Shown: positions 19,431-28,709 of the stretch, piece by piece | Position numbering within the stretch: position 1 is the stretch's first letter | How the letters are laid out: each line of letters starts with the position of its first letter | DNA from: Phytoactinopolyspora halotolerans | GTDB taxonomy: Bacteria > Actinomycetota > Actinomycetes > Jiangellales > Jiangellaceae | NCBI RefSeq assembly: GCF_010550675.1 | Contig: NZ_JAAGOA010000015.1 | Location: forward strand, 124,001 to 188,000 | Length of the DNA: 64,000 nucleotides | Direction of reading: 5' to 3' | The notes under the pieces: model-generated | Database searches by the model: none | What the model was told of the DNA's origin: nothing | What the model saw: only the letters and a program-made list of their open reading frames with translations | Made by a program: the position numbers and the translations under genes

Positions 19431-19618
19431 GCCCCCATCATCACACCCTGCGCGACGCCCTCCATCTCCAGCGTTGCGCCTGCGATGCCTGTCCCCACGT
19501 GTGATCCGTCCATAGCAAAGACCCCTGGTCGACTGGGCCGAGAACCGTACGCACCGGATTTGTTCCGTGTACTCGTTGCCGTACATGGGATAGTGTCGGT
19601 GAACGAGGAGGTTATGTA

Positions 19619-20221
19619 GTGAGTGCTCTTCCCGCGCCGCAGGACTCGCCGGGGCTGGTGGGACCCGATCGGTTGCTCACTGTCGACGAGTATGCCGCTC
19701 TGGGCGAGGTCGAGTCTGGCTACACGGAGTTGATCGAGGGCCGGATCATGATGTCGCCTAGCCCCACGCCGATGCACAACATCGCATCATTCGAGTTGGC
19801 TGCACAGCTGAAGCGCCAGCTGCCGAGCCACCTGCGTGTGGTTCAGGACGTCGACCTCGACCTCGAATTTGTTGCATCTGATCATCCGGGTTTCTCTCGG
19901 CGACCAGATCTCGTCGTCATCGAACGAGAAGCAGTCGATCGCGTGGCGCGTGAGGGTGGCATGCTTCGGGCGTCCGAGGTTGCCGTCGTGATCGAGATCG
20001 CTTCCCCTGGCTCCCGTCGCATCGATTACCGGGATAAGCACGGAGAGTACGCCGACGCAGGTATTCGACACTACTGGATCGTCGATCTCCGCGACCCGGT
20101 ATCGGTCGTCGCCTGCCACCTCGCCGGTGAGTTCGGCTACCAGAACGCTCCCGACGTGACCGGGGTGTTCGAGGCCACCGAACCCTTCAACGTGCGCCTG
20201 GACCTCGACAAGTTGCGCTAG
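19619..20221 (+). CDS. Uma2 family (DUF820) restriction-endonuclease-fold protein
   Basis: A 200-residue Uma2 protein. The PD-(D/E)xK core is visible: SGYTELIEGRIMMSPSP near residue 40, RRPDLVVIE near 100, VVIEIASPGSRRIDYRDKHGEYADAGI near 125-150, then HYWIVDL. Uma2 genes are abundant and laterally spread in actinobacteria and cyanobacteria; a clear role is not established. The GTG at 19619 has GAGGAGG upstream. It lies next to a decayed ATPase gene, an accessory patch. Confidence 0.9.
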   Translation: MSALPAPQDSPGLVGPDRLLTVDEYAALGEVESGYTELIEGRIMMSPSPTPMHNIASFELAAQLKRQLPSHLRVVQDVDLDLEFVASDHPGFSRRPDLVVIEREAVDRVAREGGMLRASEVAVVIEIASPGSRRIDYRDKHGEYADAGIRHYWIVDLRDPVSVVACHLAGEFGYQNAPDVTGVFEATEPFNVRLDLDKLR

Positions 20222-20517
20222 TCAGCTACCTGATTTGATCATGGAGTCATCGCCGCGCCGACATTCAGGAGATGTCAACCAACACGTACATATCGAATGT
20301 GAGCGTTCGTTAACACCGATCGCACGGTCGACGGGTACGACGATGTGTTCGGCTACGCGGCCAGCCTCGAGGCGTGTGACTGTTACGGACCGCGACGCCG
20401 AAGTACCGGACGACCCGGGCGTGGAACGGCGACACCTCCTAGCCGCGGTTCGCCCAGGAGAGGGCAACCGGTGACACGACGACGAACTCGTCGTGCGCCG
20501 TCGTCGAACCAAGCGCA
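20222..20517. other. Intergenic region without recognisable gene
   Basis: About 296 bases between the Uma2 gene and the 3' end of the decayed ATPase gene. It shows no convincing coding frame, hairpin or repeat. A short stretch at about 20300-20400 could read FVNTDRTVDGYDDVFGYAAS in one frame, but it lacks a start and family match, so no gene is called. Confidence 0.4.
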
Positions 20518-21890
20518 TCATTCGCCCCGGTACAGGCGATTCAGATCGATGAGCTGTACGGACTCGTCCGCAGCAGCGCGGCGGTGAAGATCCCCGGTGA
20601 AGCCGTGGCCGCTGAAGCAGAGCAGGCGCATGGTCGCAGCAGCACCATGCCTGGTACGCAGCAGATCTCGGAGATGTTCCAGCCGCTGGAGATGCTCGGC
20701 ACCCATGGTCTCGTGCCACGTGGCTTCTCCGATCGCCTGCAGCACCTCACGCCCGTCGTCGTCCCGCCCGAACGCGGCTACATCGACGTCGTGGGTCGTG
20801 TGGGCCGACGGATCGTTGACGGTGCCGCTCGCCACTCGCGACACATAACCGCCGCACGTCTCGGCCGAGGCATACCAGCGGACCCATTCCCTGCACAGCC
20901 GTTCTAAGTGCGGACCGACGACCTGGGCCAGGAAGACGTGCTTCGCCCGCTGCCACACCGCCGGCGCACGGCTCGGCCGTTCAAGGTCACCCCATACCGG
21001 ACGCATGATCGCGTGGTAGAAGGTGATCAGCGGCTCGGCGATGTGGAACGTCGCACGGTTCTTGCGAAAGGCATCGACTTCATGGATCACCATGCCGATG
21101 TCCTCGAGCACGCCGAGAGAGTGCGCAAGATCCGTGGATCTCCTACCCAGATAGTTGGCGATGCCACCACGCGTGGCGTTGCCGTCCGCGATGGCGCCGA
21201 GAACCCAATGATAGAGCGCCGTGTCCCGCAGATCGGGTTCTTCCGCCAAGAGATAGCGAGCTTCCCGGAACAGCGGACGTGCCGCGTTCAACACGGCACG
21301 CACCGCCCAGGCATCGAAATCGCCCGGACCGGCAGGTACGTCGTCCTGGACGAACTCTCGCCGGTACGCCGGTGTCCCTCCCACAATCGCATTCGTCAAC
21401 ACGGCTGTATGCGCGTCGTCGATTCCCCAGAACTCAGCGGCGAGCCGGAAGTCCAGCGTCGGGACCACGAGCGCTAGCCCCGCACGCCCACGCAACGGCG
21501 CGTTTCCGGCCAGCAGACTCCCCATGAAGGACAAAGGCTGATCCGCACAGCAGGAGGCGGACGGCGCTGTTGGTCCGCTGCGCGGTCGGATCGAGCGCAC
21601 GCTGAATCACAGACGGAAGGGCCGGAGATGCCCTGGCCAGAAAGGGAAACTCATCGATGACAGCCGTGATCGGCCCGTCGGCGCCGATCTTCATGAGCCT
21701 CCGTCGCGGTGAACATGAAGCCACCGGAGGCATGCGCCAACGCGTCGAGCAAGAACCTCTTGCCTTGCCGACGCCGTCCCGAGGCGACGCCTAGCGTGGC
21801 CCCCGGCCTGTTGTCCGACGCGAACCGAGTCAGTTCGGACCACTCGAAGTCACGAGTCGAACATCGTGCGGGGTTTGTCCACGGTGTCAC
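20518..21890 (-). pseudogene. Decayed archaeal-type AAA ATPase gene (ATPase plus DUF234-like C-terminus)
   Basis: Three successive minus-strand frames together cover one protein. The N-terminal part (21890 to about 21690) has FEWSELTRFASDNRPGATLG and a Walker-A-like SGRRRQGKRFLLDAL. The middle part (about 21700-21540) has Walker B AVIDEFPFLARASPALPS and LLLCGSA. The long C-terminal part (about 21550-20518) begins MGSLLAGNAPLRGRAGL and ends with the DUF234-like nuclease domain. Relatives are single proteins of about 460 residues, as I recall. About 30 residues between Walker A and B are missing and there are two frame changes, so the gene is broken. It lies 18 bases behind the DgoD-like gene. 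Confidence 0.85.
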
Positions 21891-21908
21891 TCGCTCTACG
21901 TCGCGTCG

Positions 21909-23048
21909 TTACCAATTGGTGAAAGAGCCATCGGCACGCCGGTACTGTGGTGGCGGACCAAGCCGGTCAGCAGCAGAGTTCTTCCGCGCATAGTCGAGGT
22001 CGATCTGGACCCCGAGGCCTGCCAGATCGGCCGGCCGGACCGATCCGGCTGCGATGACGGGGCCGACCTCGACGAGCGGATCGTCGTCCCAGCCGTGCGG
22101 TCGCAACTGTTCCTGCACGCTCACGTTCGGTAACGCGGTGTTCAGGTGCGCCGACGCGGCGGAGCAGACCGGCCCAAGCGGATTGTGCGTGGCAACCTGG
22201 ATGTGGTGCGCCTCCGCCATCGCCGCGATCTTGCGCCCCTCGGTGATCCCGGTGTTGGCCAGATCGATGCGCGCGTGATCGATCAGGTCGCCCTCCAGCA
22301 GCGGCCGGAACGCCCACTTCGTGGTGTACTGCTCGCCGGCCGCGAGCGGCACCCCGGTCCGTTCCCGCAGCGTGCGGTACAGGCCCGGATCCTCAGAGCG
22401 CAGCGGATCCTCGACGAAGTACGGCCGGAACGGCTCCGCCTCCCGGCAGAACGTGACCGCGTCGGCGGGATCGAGTCGCGTGTGCACGTCGATCAGCAGC
22501 TCGACGCCGTCGCCCAGCGCGTCCCGTAAGGCGCCGAGCACGCCGAGCGTGTCCCGAACCGCCTGCCGCGGTTCGAAGATCGGGTCGGTCCGGCCGTCGA
22601 GGCTGAAGCGCAGGTGGGACCAGCCCAGCTCCACCAGCCGCCGGGCGTTGTCGACATACGCCTCGACGTCGGTTCCCCGCAGGTGGACATACGCCGGCAC
22701 CTGATCCCGGCATGGCCCGCCGAGAAGCTCGTACAGGGGCACTCCCAGGGTCTTGCCGCGCAGATCCCACAGCGCCATGTCGATCGCTGCCATCGCGGCT
22801 CCGGCGTCGCGGTCGGCCGGGAAGAACCCACCGCGATACATCGTCTGCCACACGTGCTCGATCCGATTGGCGTCCTGGCCGATCACGATGTCGGCCAGAT
22901 CGCGCAGCGCCCCTAGGACCGTGCCCGGTCTGGAACGCATGCCGACCTCACCCAGGCCGTGGGCGCCGTCAGCGGTATGTACCGCGATGAGGAGGTAGGT
23001 GCCGGCGCCGGCAGCCACCGGCAGCGATTCGATCTCCGTGATTTTCAT
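21909..23048 (-). CDS. Mandelate racemase/enolase-superfamily dehydratase, galactonate-dehydratase-like
   Basis: A 379-residue enolase-superfamily protein. The N-terminal capping domain starts MKITEIESLPV. Barrel metal ligands are visible as the Asp of LLIDVHTRLDP near 190, the Glu of YFVEDPLRSED near 217, and the Glu of AAGEQYTTKW near 243. The HNPLGPVCSAASAH block near 293 holds the catalytic His as in D-galactonate dehydratase. It probably removes water from a sugar acid to give a 2-keto-3-deoxy acid. The ATG at 23048 is the family start; the frame is open further to 23111. No sugar transporter or kinase is adjacent. Confidence 0.85.
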   Translation of the reverse strand: MKITEIESLPVAAGAGTYLLIAVHTADGAHGLGEVGMRSRPGTVLGALRDLADIVIGQDANRIEHVWQTMYRGGFFPADRDAGAAMAAIDMALWDLRGKTLGVPLYELLGGPCRDQVPAYVHLRGTDVEAYVDNARRLVELGWSHLRFSLDGRTDPIFEPRQAVRDTLGVLGALRDALGDGVELLIDVHTRLDPADAVTFCREAEPFRPYFVEDPLRSEDPGLYRTLRERTGVPLAAGEQYTTKWAFRPLLEGDLIDHARIDLANTGITEGRKIAAMAEAHHIQVATHNPLGPVCSAASAHLNTALPNVSVQEQLRPHGWDDDPLVEVGPVIAAGSVRPADLAGLGVQIDLDYARKNSAADRLGPPPQYRRADGSFTNW

Positions 23049-23157
23049 CGTGCCTATTCTGGCCCGTACGCCTCGCGAGCGGTGAGCCGGCGTCCCTCCC
23101 GGCAAAACCACGCGACACCGGTGAGCGCGCTGCCACGCTGGCCCGGTTCACGCGCGT

Positions 23158-24423
23158 TCACGACGCGGCCGCGTCCATGTCAGCCGCACGCCGGGACAGG
23201 TAACGTCGTTCAGCCTCGTTCTCGGTCAGCGTCGCGGCCGTGCGGTAGGCGGCCGCGGCCTCCCGGTTCCGTCCTACTCGGCGCAGCAGATCCGCCCGGG
23301 TGGCGGGCAGACCGTAGTAGTCCTGCAGGCGTGGATCCGCGGCGAGCCGTTCCACGTCCTCCAGCGCCGCCGCCGGGCCGTCGATCATCGACCGCGCCGC
23401 CGCCCGGGCCAGCCCCGTGACCGGCGACGGCTGGACCGTAAGCAGCACGTCGTACAGCGCGACGATCTGTTCCCAATCCGTCTCGGCGTACGACGACGCC
23501 TCGGCATGCACCGCAGCGATCGCCGCGTGCAGGGTGTACACCCCCGGGGCGCGGCCCGCCGTGCGCCGCATCGCCGCGTGTGCCAGAGCCACACCGTCCC
23601 GGATGGCCTCCTGATCCCACCGGGTCCGGTCCTGTTCCTCCAGCGGCACCAGATCACCGGCCGCGTCGACGCGGGTGATGCCGCGGGCTTCACCGAGCCG
23701 GATCGTCGCCAGCATCCCGAGCACCTCGGGTTCGTCGGGCATCAGCTCGGACAGCGTCGCCGCCAGATCACCGGCGAGCCGTACCAGCTCCGCCCGCCCC
23801 GGTCCGGCGCCCACGGATGCGGTGTGCCCGTTGGTGTAGACGAGCCACACCACGGCCAGGACGGCCGGCAGCCGATCCGGCAGCTCGTGGTCGGTAGGCA
23901 TCCGGTACGGAATGCCGGCCGCCCGGATCCGCTTCTTCGCCCTGGTCAGCCGGGCCGCCATGGTGGGTTGGCTGACCAGGAACAAACGCGCGATCTCCGG
24001 TGTGGTCAGCCCGCACACCAGCCGCAGGGTCAGGGCCACCCGTGCGGTGAGGGCGAGCGCCGGATGGCAACACGTGAAGATCAGCTGCAGCCGGTCGTCC
24101 GCGACGGAACTCGCGGGCGCCGGCTCGTCGTCCTCGTCCGGCACGATCAGCAACGGAAGCCTGCGCGCCAGGGCCTCATCACGGCGGAGACCGTCCAGCG
24201 CCTTCCGCTTGGCCACCGTCGTCAACCAGGCCACCGGGCTATCCGGCACCCCCTGCCGGGGCCAGTCGCGCACGGCCGCGGCGAAGGCCTCCTGAGTGGC
24301 GTCCTCAGCGGCGTCGAAGTCGCGGGTGACGCGCACCACCGAGCTGAGCACCCGGGCCCAGCCGTGGCGGTGCGCGTCCGCGAGCGCGGCCTCGACCCGG
24401 TCGCTCAACCGGCGGCGTCCCAT
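23158..24423 (-). CDS. ECF RNA polymerase sigma factor with C-terminal helical (DUF6596-type) extension
   Basis: A 421-residue sigma factor. Region 2 is at about 15-85 (VVRVTRDFDAAEDATQEAFAAAV, WLTTVAKRKALDGLRR) and region 4 at about 115-180 (GLTTPEIARLFLVSQPTMAARLTRAKKRIR). A large TPR-like helical extension follows from about 190 to 415 (PTDHELPDRLPAVLAVVWLVYTNG). This ECF class carries the extension in place of a separate anti-sigma and is paired with a YCII/DGPF protein, as here. The start is uncertain: ATG at 24423 overlaps the YCII gene by 19 bases, and a TTG at 24408 would give a TTGA overlap. Confidence 0.92.
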   Translation of the reverse strand: MGRRRLSDRVEAALADAHRHGWARVLSSVVRVTRDFDAAEDATQEAFAAAVRDWPRQGVPDSPVAWLTTVAKRKALDGLRRDEALARRLPLLIVPDEDDEPAPASSVADDRLQLIFTCCHPALALTARVALTLRLVCGLTTPEIARLFLVSQPTMAARLTRAKKRIRAAGIPYRMPTDHELPDRLPAVLAVVWLVYTNGHTASVGAGPGRAELVRLAGDLAATLSELMPDEPEVLGMLATIRLGEARGITRVDAAGDLVPLEEQDRTRWDQEAIRDGVALAHAAMRRTAGRAPGVYTLHAAIAAVHAEASSYAETDWEQIVALYDVLLTVQPSPVTGLARAAARSMIDGPAAALEDVERLAADPRLQDYYGLPATRADLLRRVGRNREAAAAYRTAATLTENEAERRYLSRRAADMDAAAS

Positions 24424-24752
24424 ATCGGGCGCACTTCGATTCCCGAGCCCATCGGGCATTTCCGGGCCACCTCGATCGCCTCGTCGAGGTCTCGCACATC
24501 GATGACGTAGTAGCCGCCGAGGTTCTCCTTGAGCTCCACGTACGGGCCGTCGGTCACCAGCGCGCCGTCGCCGTCCGGGCGCAACGTGGTCGCCGCGGAC
24601 GATGGCCGGAGCGCGGCGCCGCTGAACGGAATGCCCTGCTGCTCCAGGTACGCGATGAAGGTGGAGTGTTCGGCCAGCGCGGCGTCGAGTTCGTCCTTCG
24701 GCACCGACAGCCAGTCCGTGTCCGGCTCGAAGAGCATGAGCATGTACTTCAC
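24405..24752 (-). CDS. YCII-related (DGPF domain) protein
   Basis: A 115-residue protein beginning MKYMLMLFEPDTDW. It contains the DGPF-like segment LVTDGPYVELKENLGGYYVIDVRDLDEAIEVARKCP at about 70-105. YCII proteins are small ferredoxin-fold proteins routinely encoded with DUF6596-type ECF sigma factors; they may modulate the sigma factor, but the mechanism is not established. The GTG at 24752 has GGAGAGGGG upstream. It is first in a two-gene operon with the sigma gene. Confidence 0.9.
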   Translation of the reverse strand: MKYMLMLFEPDTDWLSVPKDELDAALAEHSTFIAYLEQQGIPFSGAALRPSSAATTLRPDGDGALVTDGPYVELKENLGGYYVIDVRDLDEAIEVARKCPMGSGIEVRPIWDAAG

Positions 24753-24873
24753 GGTGGTTCCCCTCTCCGTGTGGGTGGTTTCTACACCCTTGACGGACGG
24801 CACCGCCAGAAATCGACAGCTTCCTCCGGGCGATTTTCCGATCCCCGGAGACCGTTGATGATCTCTCCGCGGT

Positions 24874-25500
24874 CTACGGCCGATCTCGACCGTCGCCGCC
24901 GCGCCCGAAGACCGACCGCAGCCACTCGGAGAACGAACGACGGGGGTAACGCGCGATGATGGATCCGGACTTCACCTGGCCGGATACCCGCACCAGCGGA
25001 GCATCGGGGTCGCGGCGCTGGTTGACGCGGTTGCTGGCGCTCCCGCTGGTGCAGGAGACGTCGTCCACGTCCACCGCCCAACCGTGCGGCACGATGATCA
25101 GCACGGAGCCTGACGCCGCGGTGGCCTCGACGCTGATCTCGCGGTGCGGGCAGTCCGCGGCGGTGAAATCAAGCCGGATGGAGCCGGAGCTGCACTCGGC
25201 GATGATCCGCGCGGGGACGGTCCAATAACCGTCCTTCTTCAACGAACCGCTCTTCGTCTGCAACGTCAGCACCGGACGCGCCGCGGATCTCGGCGCCGGC
25301 TCCCGGTCCAGGTCGGCGGTCACGGCCTCCAGCTCTGCCCGGGTCTTCGCGGCGTAGATCGCGGCCAGCCGTTCATCCAGCTCGGACAACTCGAGCTGCC
25401 CGTCCGCCACGGCACCGCGCAGCAGCTCGGCCACCGCATCGCGGTCCGCGTCGCTGGCACGCGTCGCCGGCAACGGCGGCTCGTACGATTCGGAGGACAT
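24874..25500 (-). CDS. DUF1707 domain protein
   Basis: A 208-residue protein. The N-terminal DUF1707 (SHOCT-like) domain covers about 10-65 (RASDADRDAVAELLRGAVADGQLELSELDERL, then YAAKTRAELEAVTADL). The rest is a beta-rich domain of alternating Ser/Gly strands (SGSIRLDF, SGSVLIIVP, SGSIIARYP) resembling the adhesin-like beta-helix region of cell-wall-active antibiotic-response proteins. There is no signal or membrane helix. The ATG at 25500 opens the family motif; open frame upstream belongs to the neighbour's strand region. It follows the membrane PH-like gene by 11 bases, so it is an operon member. Confidence 0.85.
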   Translation of the reverse strand: MSSESYEPPLPATRASDADRDAVAELLRGAVADGQLELSELDERLAAIYAAKTRAELEAVTADLDREPAPRSAARPVLTLQTKSGSLKKDGYWTVPARIIAECSSGSIRLDFTAADCPHREISVEATAASGSVLIIVPHGWAVDVDDVSCTSGSASNRVNQRRDPDAPLVRVSGQVKSGSIIARYPRRSFSEWLRSVFGRGGDGRDRP

Positions 25501-25511
25501 GTCCGCAAAGC

Positions 25512-26108
25512 CTAGTCGAGCAGCATCGAGGCGGATACCAGCAGTGTGGCGATCACGGCTACGACGGCCACGCCGGAGAGGAACGGGAAGCGCTCGGAGA
25601 GCGGTACCGCGTGCGGGAACCTGCGGCCGAGTTGCCGCGCGGTGACCGCTTGGTCCAGCTCCTCTGGGCTCACGCCGAGCCAGCGGACCAGTTGCCGCAT
25701 GTCCTCCGGGCTCCATTGCGGGCTCTTCAGCCTCAGAATCAGCCGTTCCCGGCGGTCGAGCAGGAGCAGATTGCGGTTCGCCCGCGTTCCTGAGGAGGCC
25801 GAGACCCGCACACTGACGGCCTTGGCGATGTCGGCGCGTTCTCGGGTCCGGGCCAGCATGATCGGCCGCTCCATCTTCAGGTGCGAACCGGTCACGATGA
25901 CGCGCTGCTCCCGGCGCATCACCTGCACGACGGCCGCCAACGTCAATGCCACCAGCGCCGCGGCGAGCACGCTGACCGGACCGTTGCGCACCACCAGGAG
26001 CGGAGCGAGCGCTCCCAGCAGTACCGGGGTGCTCTTCAGTAGCCGGCGGTAGTTCTGCCCGGACGGGGAGAGCACGCGCTCCGACGGGGCCACCGCTCGC
26101 TCGGACAT
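25512..26108 (-). CDS. Membrane protein with PH-like domain
   Basis: A 198-residue protein. Two hydrophobic helices near 27-62 (TPVLLGALAPLLVVR and VSVLAAALVALTLAAVVQV) are followed by a cytoplasmic domain of about 65-165 (VIVTGSHLKMERPI, NRNLLLLDRRERLILRLK). A third helix is at about 178-196. The middle part resembles the bacterial PH/bPH2 fold by pattern only. The function is unknown. It is first of a two-gene operon with the DUF1707 gene, which suggests a shared membrane or envelope role. Confidence 0.68.
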   Translation of the reverse strand: MSERAVAPSERVLSPSGQNYRRLLKSTPVLLGALAPLLVVRNGPVSVLAAALVALTLAAVVQVMRREQRVIVTGSHLKMERPIMLARTRERADIAKAVSVRVSASSGTRANRNLLLLDRRERLILRLKSPQWSPEDMRQLVRWLGVSPEELDQAVTARQLGRRFPHAVPLSERFPFLSGVAVVAVIATLLVSASMLLD

Positions 26109-26196
26109 GGACCGATCATAGGGTGATCGCCGCCCGCATGGCTATCGCACTGCGGTGGGCATCGCCGCAGGCGCCTCAGCCCGCGCGGTCCCGCCG

Positions 26197-26475
26197 TCAC
26201 AAGTGGTCGGTAACCTGAACCCGCACCTCGCGGATACGTGCCAGCACCTTCATCCGCAGTTCCTCCGGAGCGTGCTCACAGGCGCACGAGCGAGCGAGCA
26301 CCGCCCGCACGGCCCGCTCCAGGTCGTACTTGGACAGGCATCCGCCACAGTCGTGCAGGTGAGCCTCGATCTCCGCGTAGGTCAGTGTGCGATCCTCATC
26401 CAGCTCGCGATCGAGAAACGCGTACACCTTGTCGAGCACTTCGCCGCAGTCAACGTCGTCGTCGTCACAGCTCAT
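26197..26475 (-). CDS. rsrA: Mycothiol-system zinc-binding anti-sigma factor RsrA (RshA)
   Basis: A 92-residue redox anti-sigma factor. The ZAS ligands C10, H39, C43 and C46 are visible (HLHDC then GGC), matching the RsrA layout; extra Cys lie at 3 and 63-65. Under thiol oxidation RsrA loses zinc, forms a disulfide and frees SigR. Its start overlaps the sigR stop by four bases (ATGA), the standard translational coupling that keeps the two products balanced. Confidence 0.95.
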   Translation of the reverse strand: MSCDDDDVDCGEVLDKVYAFLDRELDEDRTLTYAEIEAHLHDCGGCLSKYDLERAVRAVLARSCACEHAPEELRMKVLARIREVRVQVTDHL

Positions 26476-27218
26476 GACAGTCGCGCACCCCCTGGTCCGC
26501 CTTCACCTGCAGGCACGAGTCCCCGCTCACGCGCGTAGTCCTCCAACAGCTCCCGGAGCTGGCGACGGCCCCGGTGCAGCCGGGACATCACGGTACCGAT
26601 CGGGGTTCCCATGATCTCCGCGATCTCCTTGTAGGGGAAGCCCTCGACGTCGGCCAGATACACCGCGATCCGGAATTCCTCCGGGATCTGCTGCAGCGCG
26701 TTCTTGACGTCCGAGTCAGGCAGATGCGCAAGCGCTTCGGCCTCCGCCGACAGCAGCCCGGTCGAGGTGTGCGCCTCGGCACGCGCCATCTGCCAGTCTT
26801 CGATCTCCTCGGCGGCGCTCTGCTGTGGCTCGCGCTGCTTCTTCCGATACGAGTTGATGAACGTGTTGGTCAAGATGCGGTACAGCCACGCCTTGAGGTT
26901 CGTACCTTCCTTGAACTGGTGGAACGACGCGTACGCCTTGGTGAACGTCTCCTGGACCAGGTCCTCCGCGTCGCTGGCGTTGCGGGTCATCCGCAGCGCC
27001 GCCGAGTAGAGCTGATCAAGGAACGGCAGCGCATCGCGTTCGAACCGCTGTGCGCGCTGCTCGGCACTCTCTACTGTGGCCATCGCATCCGATGCTACCG
27101 AGACCGCCGGCGTCGCCGCCTTCCAGTCCTTCGTCGCCACGTTCCAGGCTTGCCAATCCACGGACGCGGAATCGTTGGATCGGGGCGCTTCAAGGCAGGC
27201 CGTGCCGGGTGTACTCAC
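26472..27218 (-). CDS. sigR: Thiol-oxidative-stress ECF sigma factor SigR (SigH)
   Basis: The core [22 protein letters not shown] through [31 protein letters not shown] is nearly identical to Streptomyces SigR and M. tuberculosis SigH as remembered. Region 2 is at about 60-130 and region 4 at about 170-225 of the long form. The start is ambiguous. A GTG at 27218 (248 residues) has an excellent GGGAGGG ten bases upstream. The ATG at 27083 (203 residues) gives the classic length but lacks a good ribosome site. Streptomyces makes a long unstable SigR isoform from an upstream start, so both may be used. The antioxidant regulon is known for the family; rsrA follows. Confidence 0.93.
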   Translation of the reverse strand: MSTPGTACLEAPRSNDSASVDWQAWNVATKDWKAATPAVSVASDAMATVESAEQRAQRFERDALPFLDQLYSAALRMTRNASDAEDLVQETFTKAYASFHQFKEGTNLKAWLYRILTNTFINSYRKKQREPQQSAAEEIEDWQMARAEAHTSTGLLSAEAEALAHLPDSDVKNALQQIPEEFRIAVYLADVEGFPYKEIAEIMGTPIGTVMSRLHRGRRQLRELLEDYARERGLVPAGEGGPGGARLS

Positions 27219-27294
27219 GAGTATTCGTCCCTCCCGGGGCTGTGGTTGCCGATCATCCGGCGGTCACATCGTCTCGACGCGACCGTCACGCTCG

Positions 27295-27921
27295 TCAACC
27301 ACGCAACGGCTGCAGGAATTCCCGCACCGCCTCGACCGCGGTCGTCAGCGCTTCCTGCTGGTCATATGCCTTCGGCACAGCCATGCCGTGGTCCGCGTGG
27401 GGCACCGGCGTCACGTACCAGGCGCCGTCCGGGAACTCCGCAGGCGTTCCGAACGTGTCGCGGTCGCCTTGCACGACCAGCACCGGCACGGTGACGCCGG
27501 TCAGCTCGTCCAGCCGCGACCGCTCCGGCTTGCCCGGCGGATGCAGCGGAAAGGCCAGCGCGACGACGGCTACCGCGGCGACGTCCGTATGCGTCCGGCA
27601 GGCGACGCGGGCGCCGGCGCTGCGGCCACCCACCACAAGCGGCACGTCCCGCGGCAGCCCGTCGACCACCGAGCGCCACGCGTCATCCAGGACGGCGGGC
27701 CGCGGAGCGACCTTCTTGCCGGCGACTCGCCACGGTTGCTCGACCCGGACCACCTCGATACCGGACTCCGGCAACCGCTCGGCCAGCGCCGCGAGGTCTC
27801 GTGCCTCCACGCCGCCGCCGGCGCCATGCCCCAGGACCAGCCGCAACCTCGGCTCGGCGGGTTCGTCGAACCACAGCCGGGCCGGACCGTTGGGCGTCTC
27901 CACCACGCGTTGCCGGCTCAA
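27295..27921 (-). CDS. Small alpha/beta hydrolase (dienelactone-hydrolase/Tex30-like)
   Basis: A 208-residue hydrolase. The oxyanion region is LVLGHGAGGGVEARD near 30, the nucleophile elbow is VVGGRSAGARVA near 98, an acid residue lies in VVQGDRDTFG near 152, and the catalytic His is in PHADHGMAV near 176. All triad elements are present. This is the KANL3/Tex30-like cytosolic group; the substrate is unknown. It ends 76 bases before sigR and starts 28 bases after the SRAP gene, so it may share that transcript. Confidence 0.87.
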   Translation of the reverse strand: MSRQRVVETPNGPARLWFDEPAEPRLRLVLGHGAGGGVEARDLAALAERLPESGIEVVRVEQPWRVAGKKVAPRPAVLDDAWRSVVDGLPRDVPLVVGGRSAGARVACRTHTDVAAVAVVALAFPLHPPGKPERSRLDELTGVTVPVLVVQGDRDTFGTPAEFPDGAWYVTPVPHADHGMAVPKAYDQQEALTTAVEAVREFLQPLRG

Positions 27922-27949
27922 CTCCGCCTCCTCATCACCGCGAAAACGG

Positions 27950-28663
27950 TCACAGCGTGGCCGGCTCGATCAGCTGCGGCCCGTTGTTGTCCGCCTTGTT
28001 CACTTCGGTGGAGACCGGGTAGGCGTCCAGCACCCCCGGCACCGCGGGGGCCAGTAGCGACGTCAGGCCCCGGACATCGCCGTTGGCCGGGTCGAGCCAC
28101 TCGGCCCAGTGCTCCCGCCCCACCAGCATCGGCATACGGTCGTGGATCTCACCGATCTCGTCGACGGCGTCTGTGGTCAAGATCACCATGCTCCACCGGA
28201 AGCGGTGCGGGTCGTCGTCGCTGCGGGTGGGATCGCGCCAGATCTCATACAGCCCGGCCATGGCGAGCATGCCGTCGCGCGGATGGATGTAGAACGGTTG
28301 CCGCTTGCCCTTCTTCTCGCCGCGCCATTCGTAGAATCCGTCCGCCGGCAGCAGGCAGCGGCGGGCGGCGAAGGCGCGCCGGAAGGACGGTTTCTCGGCA
28401 GCCGTCTCCACGCGGGCGTTGATCAGCCGGTTCCCGATGGACGGATCCTTCGCCCAAGACGGAATCAAGCCCCAGCGGACGGTGGCGAGCCGCCGCTCCT
28501 GGTCGCCGGTGTCCCGGTCCCGGCGGGTCAGGACCGCGTAGACGTCCTTGCTGGGTGCGACGTTCCAGTCCGGCTCCAGCCGCTCCCGGACGTCCACCCG
28601 ATCGACGCCGAATTCCTCCGCAAGGTCATCCGGGTCCTGGCTCACCACGTAGCGTCCACACAT
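27950..28663 (-). CDS. SOS response-associated peptidase (SRAP/HMCES/YedK family)
   Basis: A 237-residue SRAP protein that protects abasic sites in single-stranded DNA by forming a thiazolidine link through Cys2. The mature start MCGRYVVSQ gives Cys2 after Met removal. Other conserved blocks are WNVAPS near 35, RWGLIPSWAKD near 67, NARVETAAEKPSFR near 82, DGFYEWRG near 110, and the late HDRMP motif near 190. The ATG at 28663 is fixed by the need for Cys2. M. tuberculosis Rv3226c holds a similar place next to aroA. Confidence 0.94.
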   Translation of the reverse strand: MCGRYVVSQDPDDLAEEFGVDRVDVRERLEPDWNVAPSKDVYAVLTRRDRDTGDQERRLATVRWGLIPSWAKDPSIGNRLINARVETAAEKPSFRRAFAARRCLLPADGFYEWRGEKKGKRQPFYIHPRDGMLAMAGLYEIWRDPTRSDDDPHRFRWSMVILTTDAVDEIGEIHDRMPMLVGREHWAEWLDPANGDVRGLTSLLAPAVPGVLDAYPVSTEVNKADNNGPQLIEPATL

Positions 28664-28709
28664 ACCTCTATGGTCCACATCCGCGGTGGTTTCGTGGTAG
28701 GCAGGAGGT

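Noticed and set aside
20235-20587. Small plus-strand frames after the Uma2 gene
   Set aside because: No ribosome site, no family match and two conflicting frames; called intergenic.
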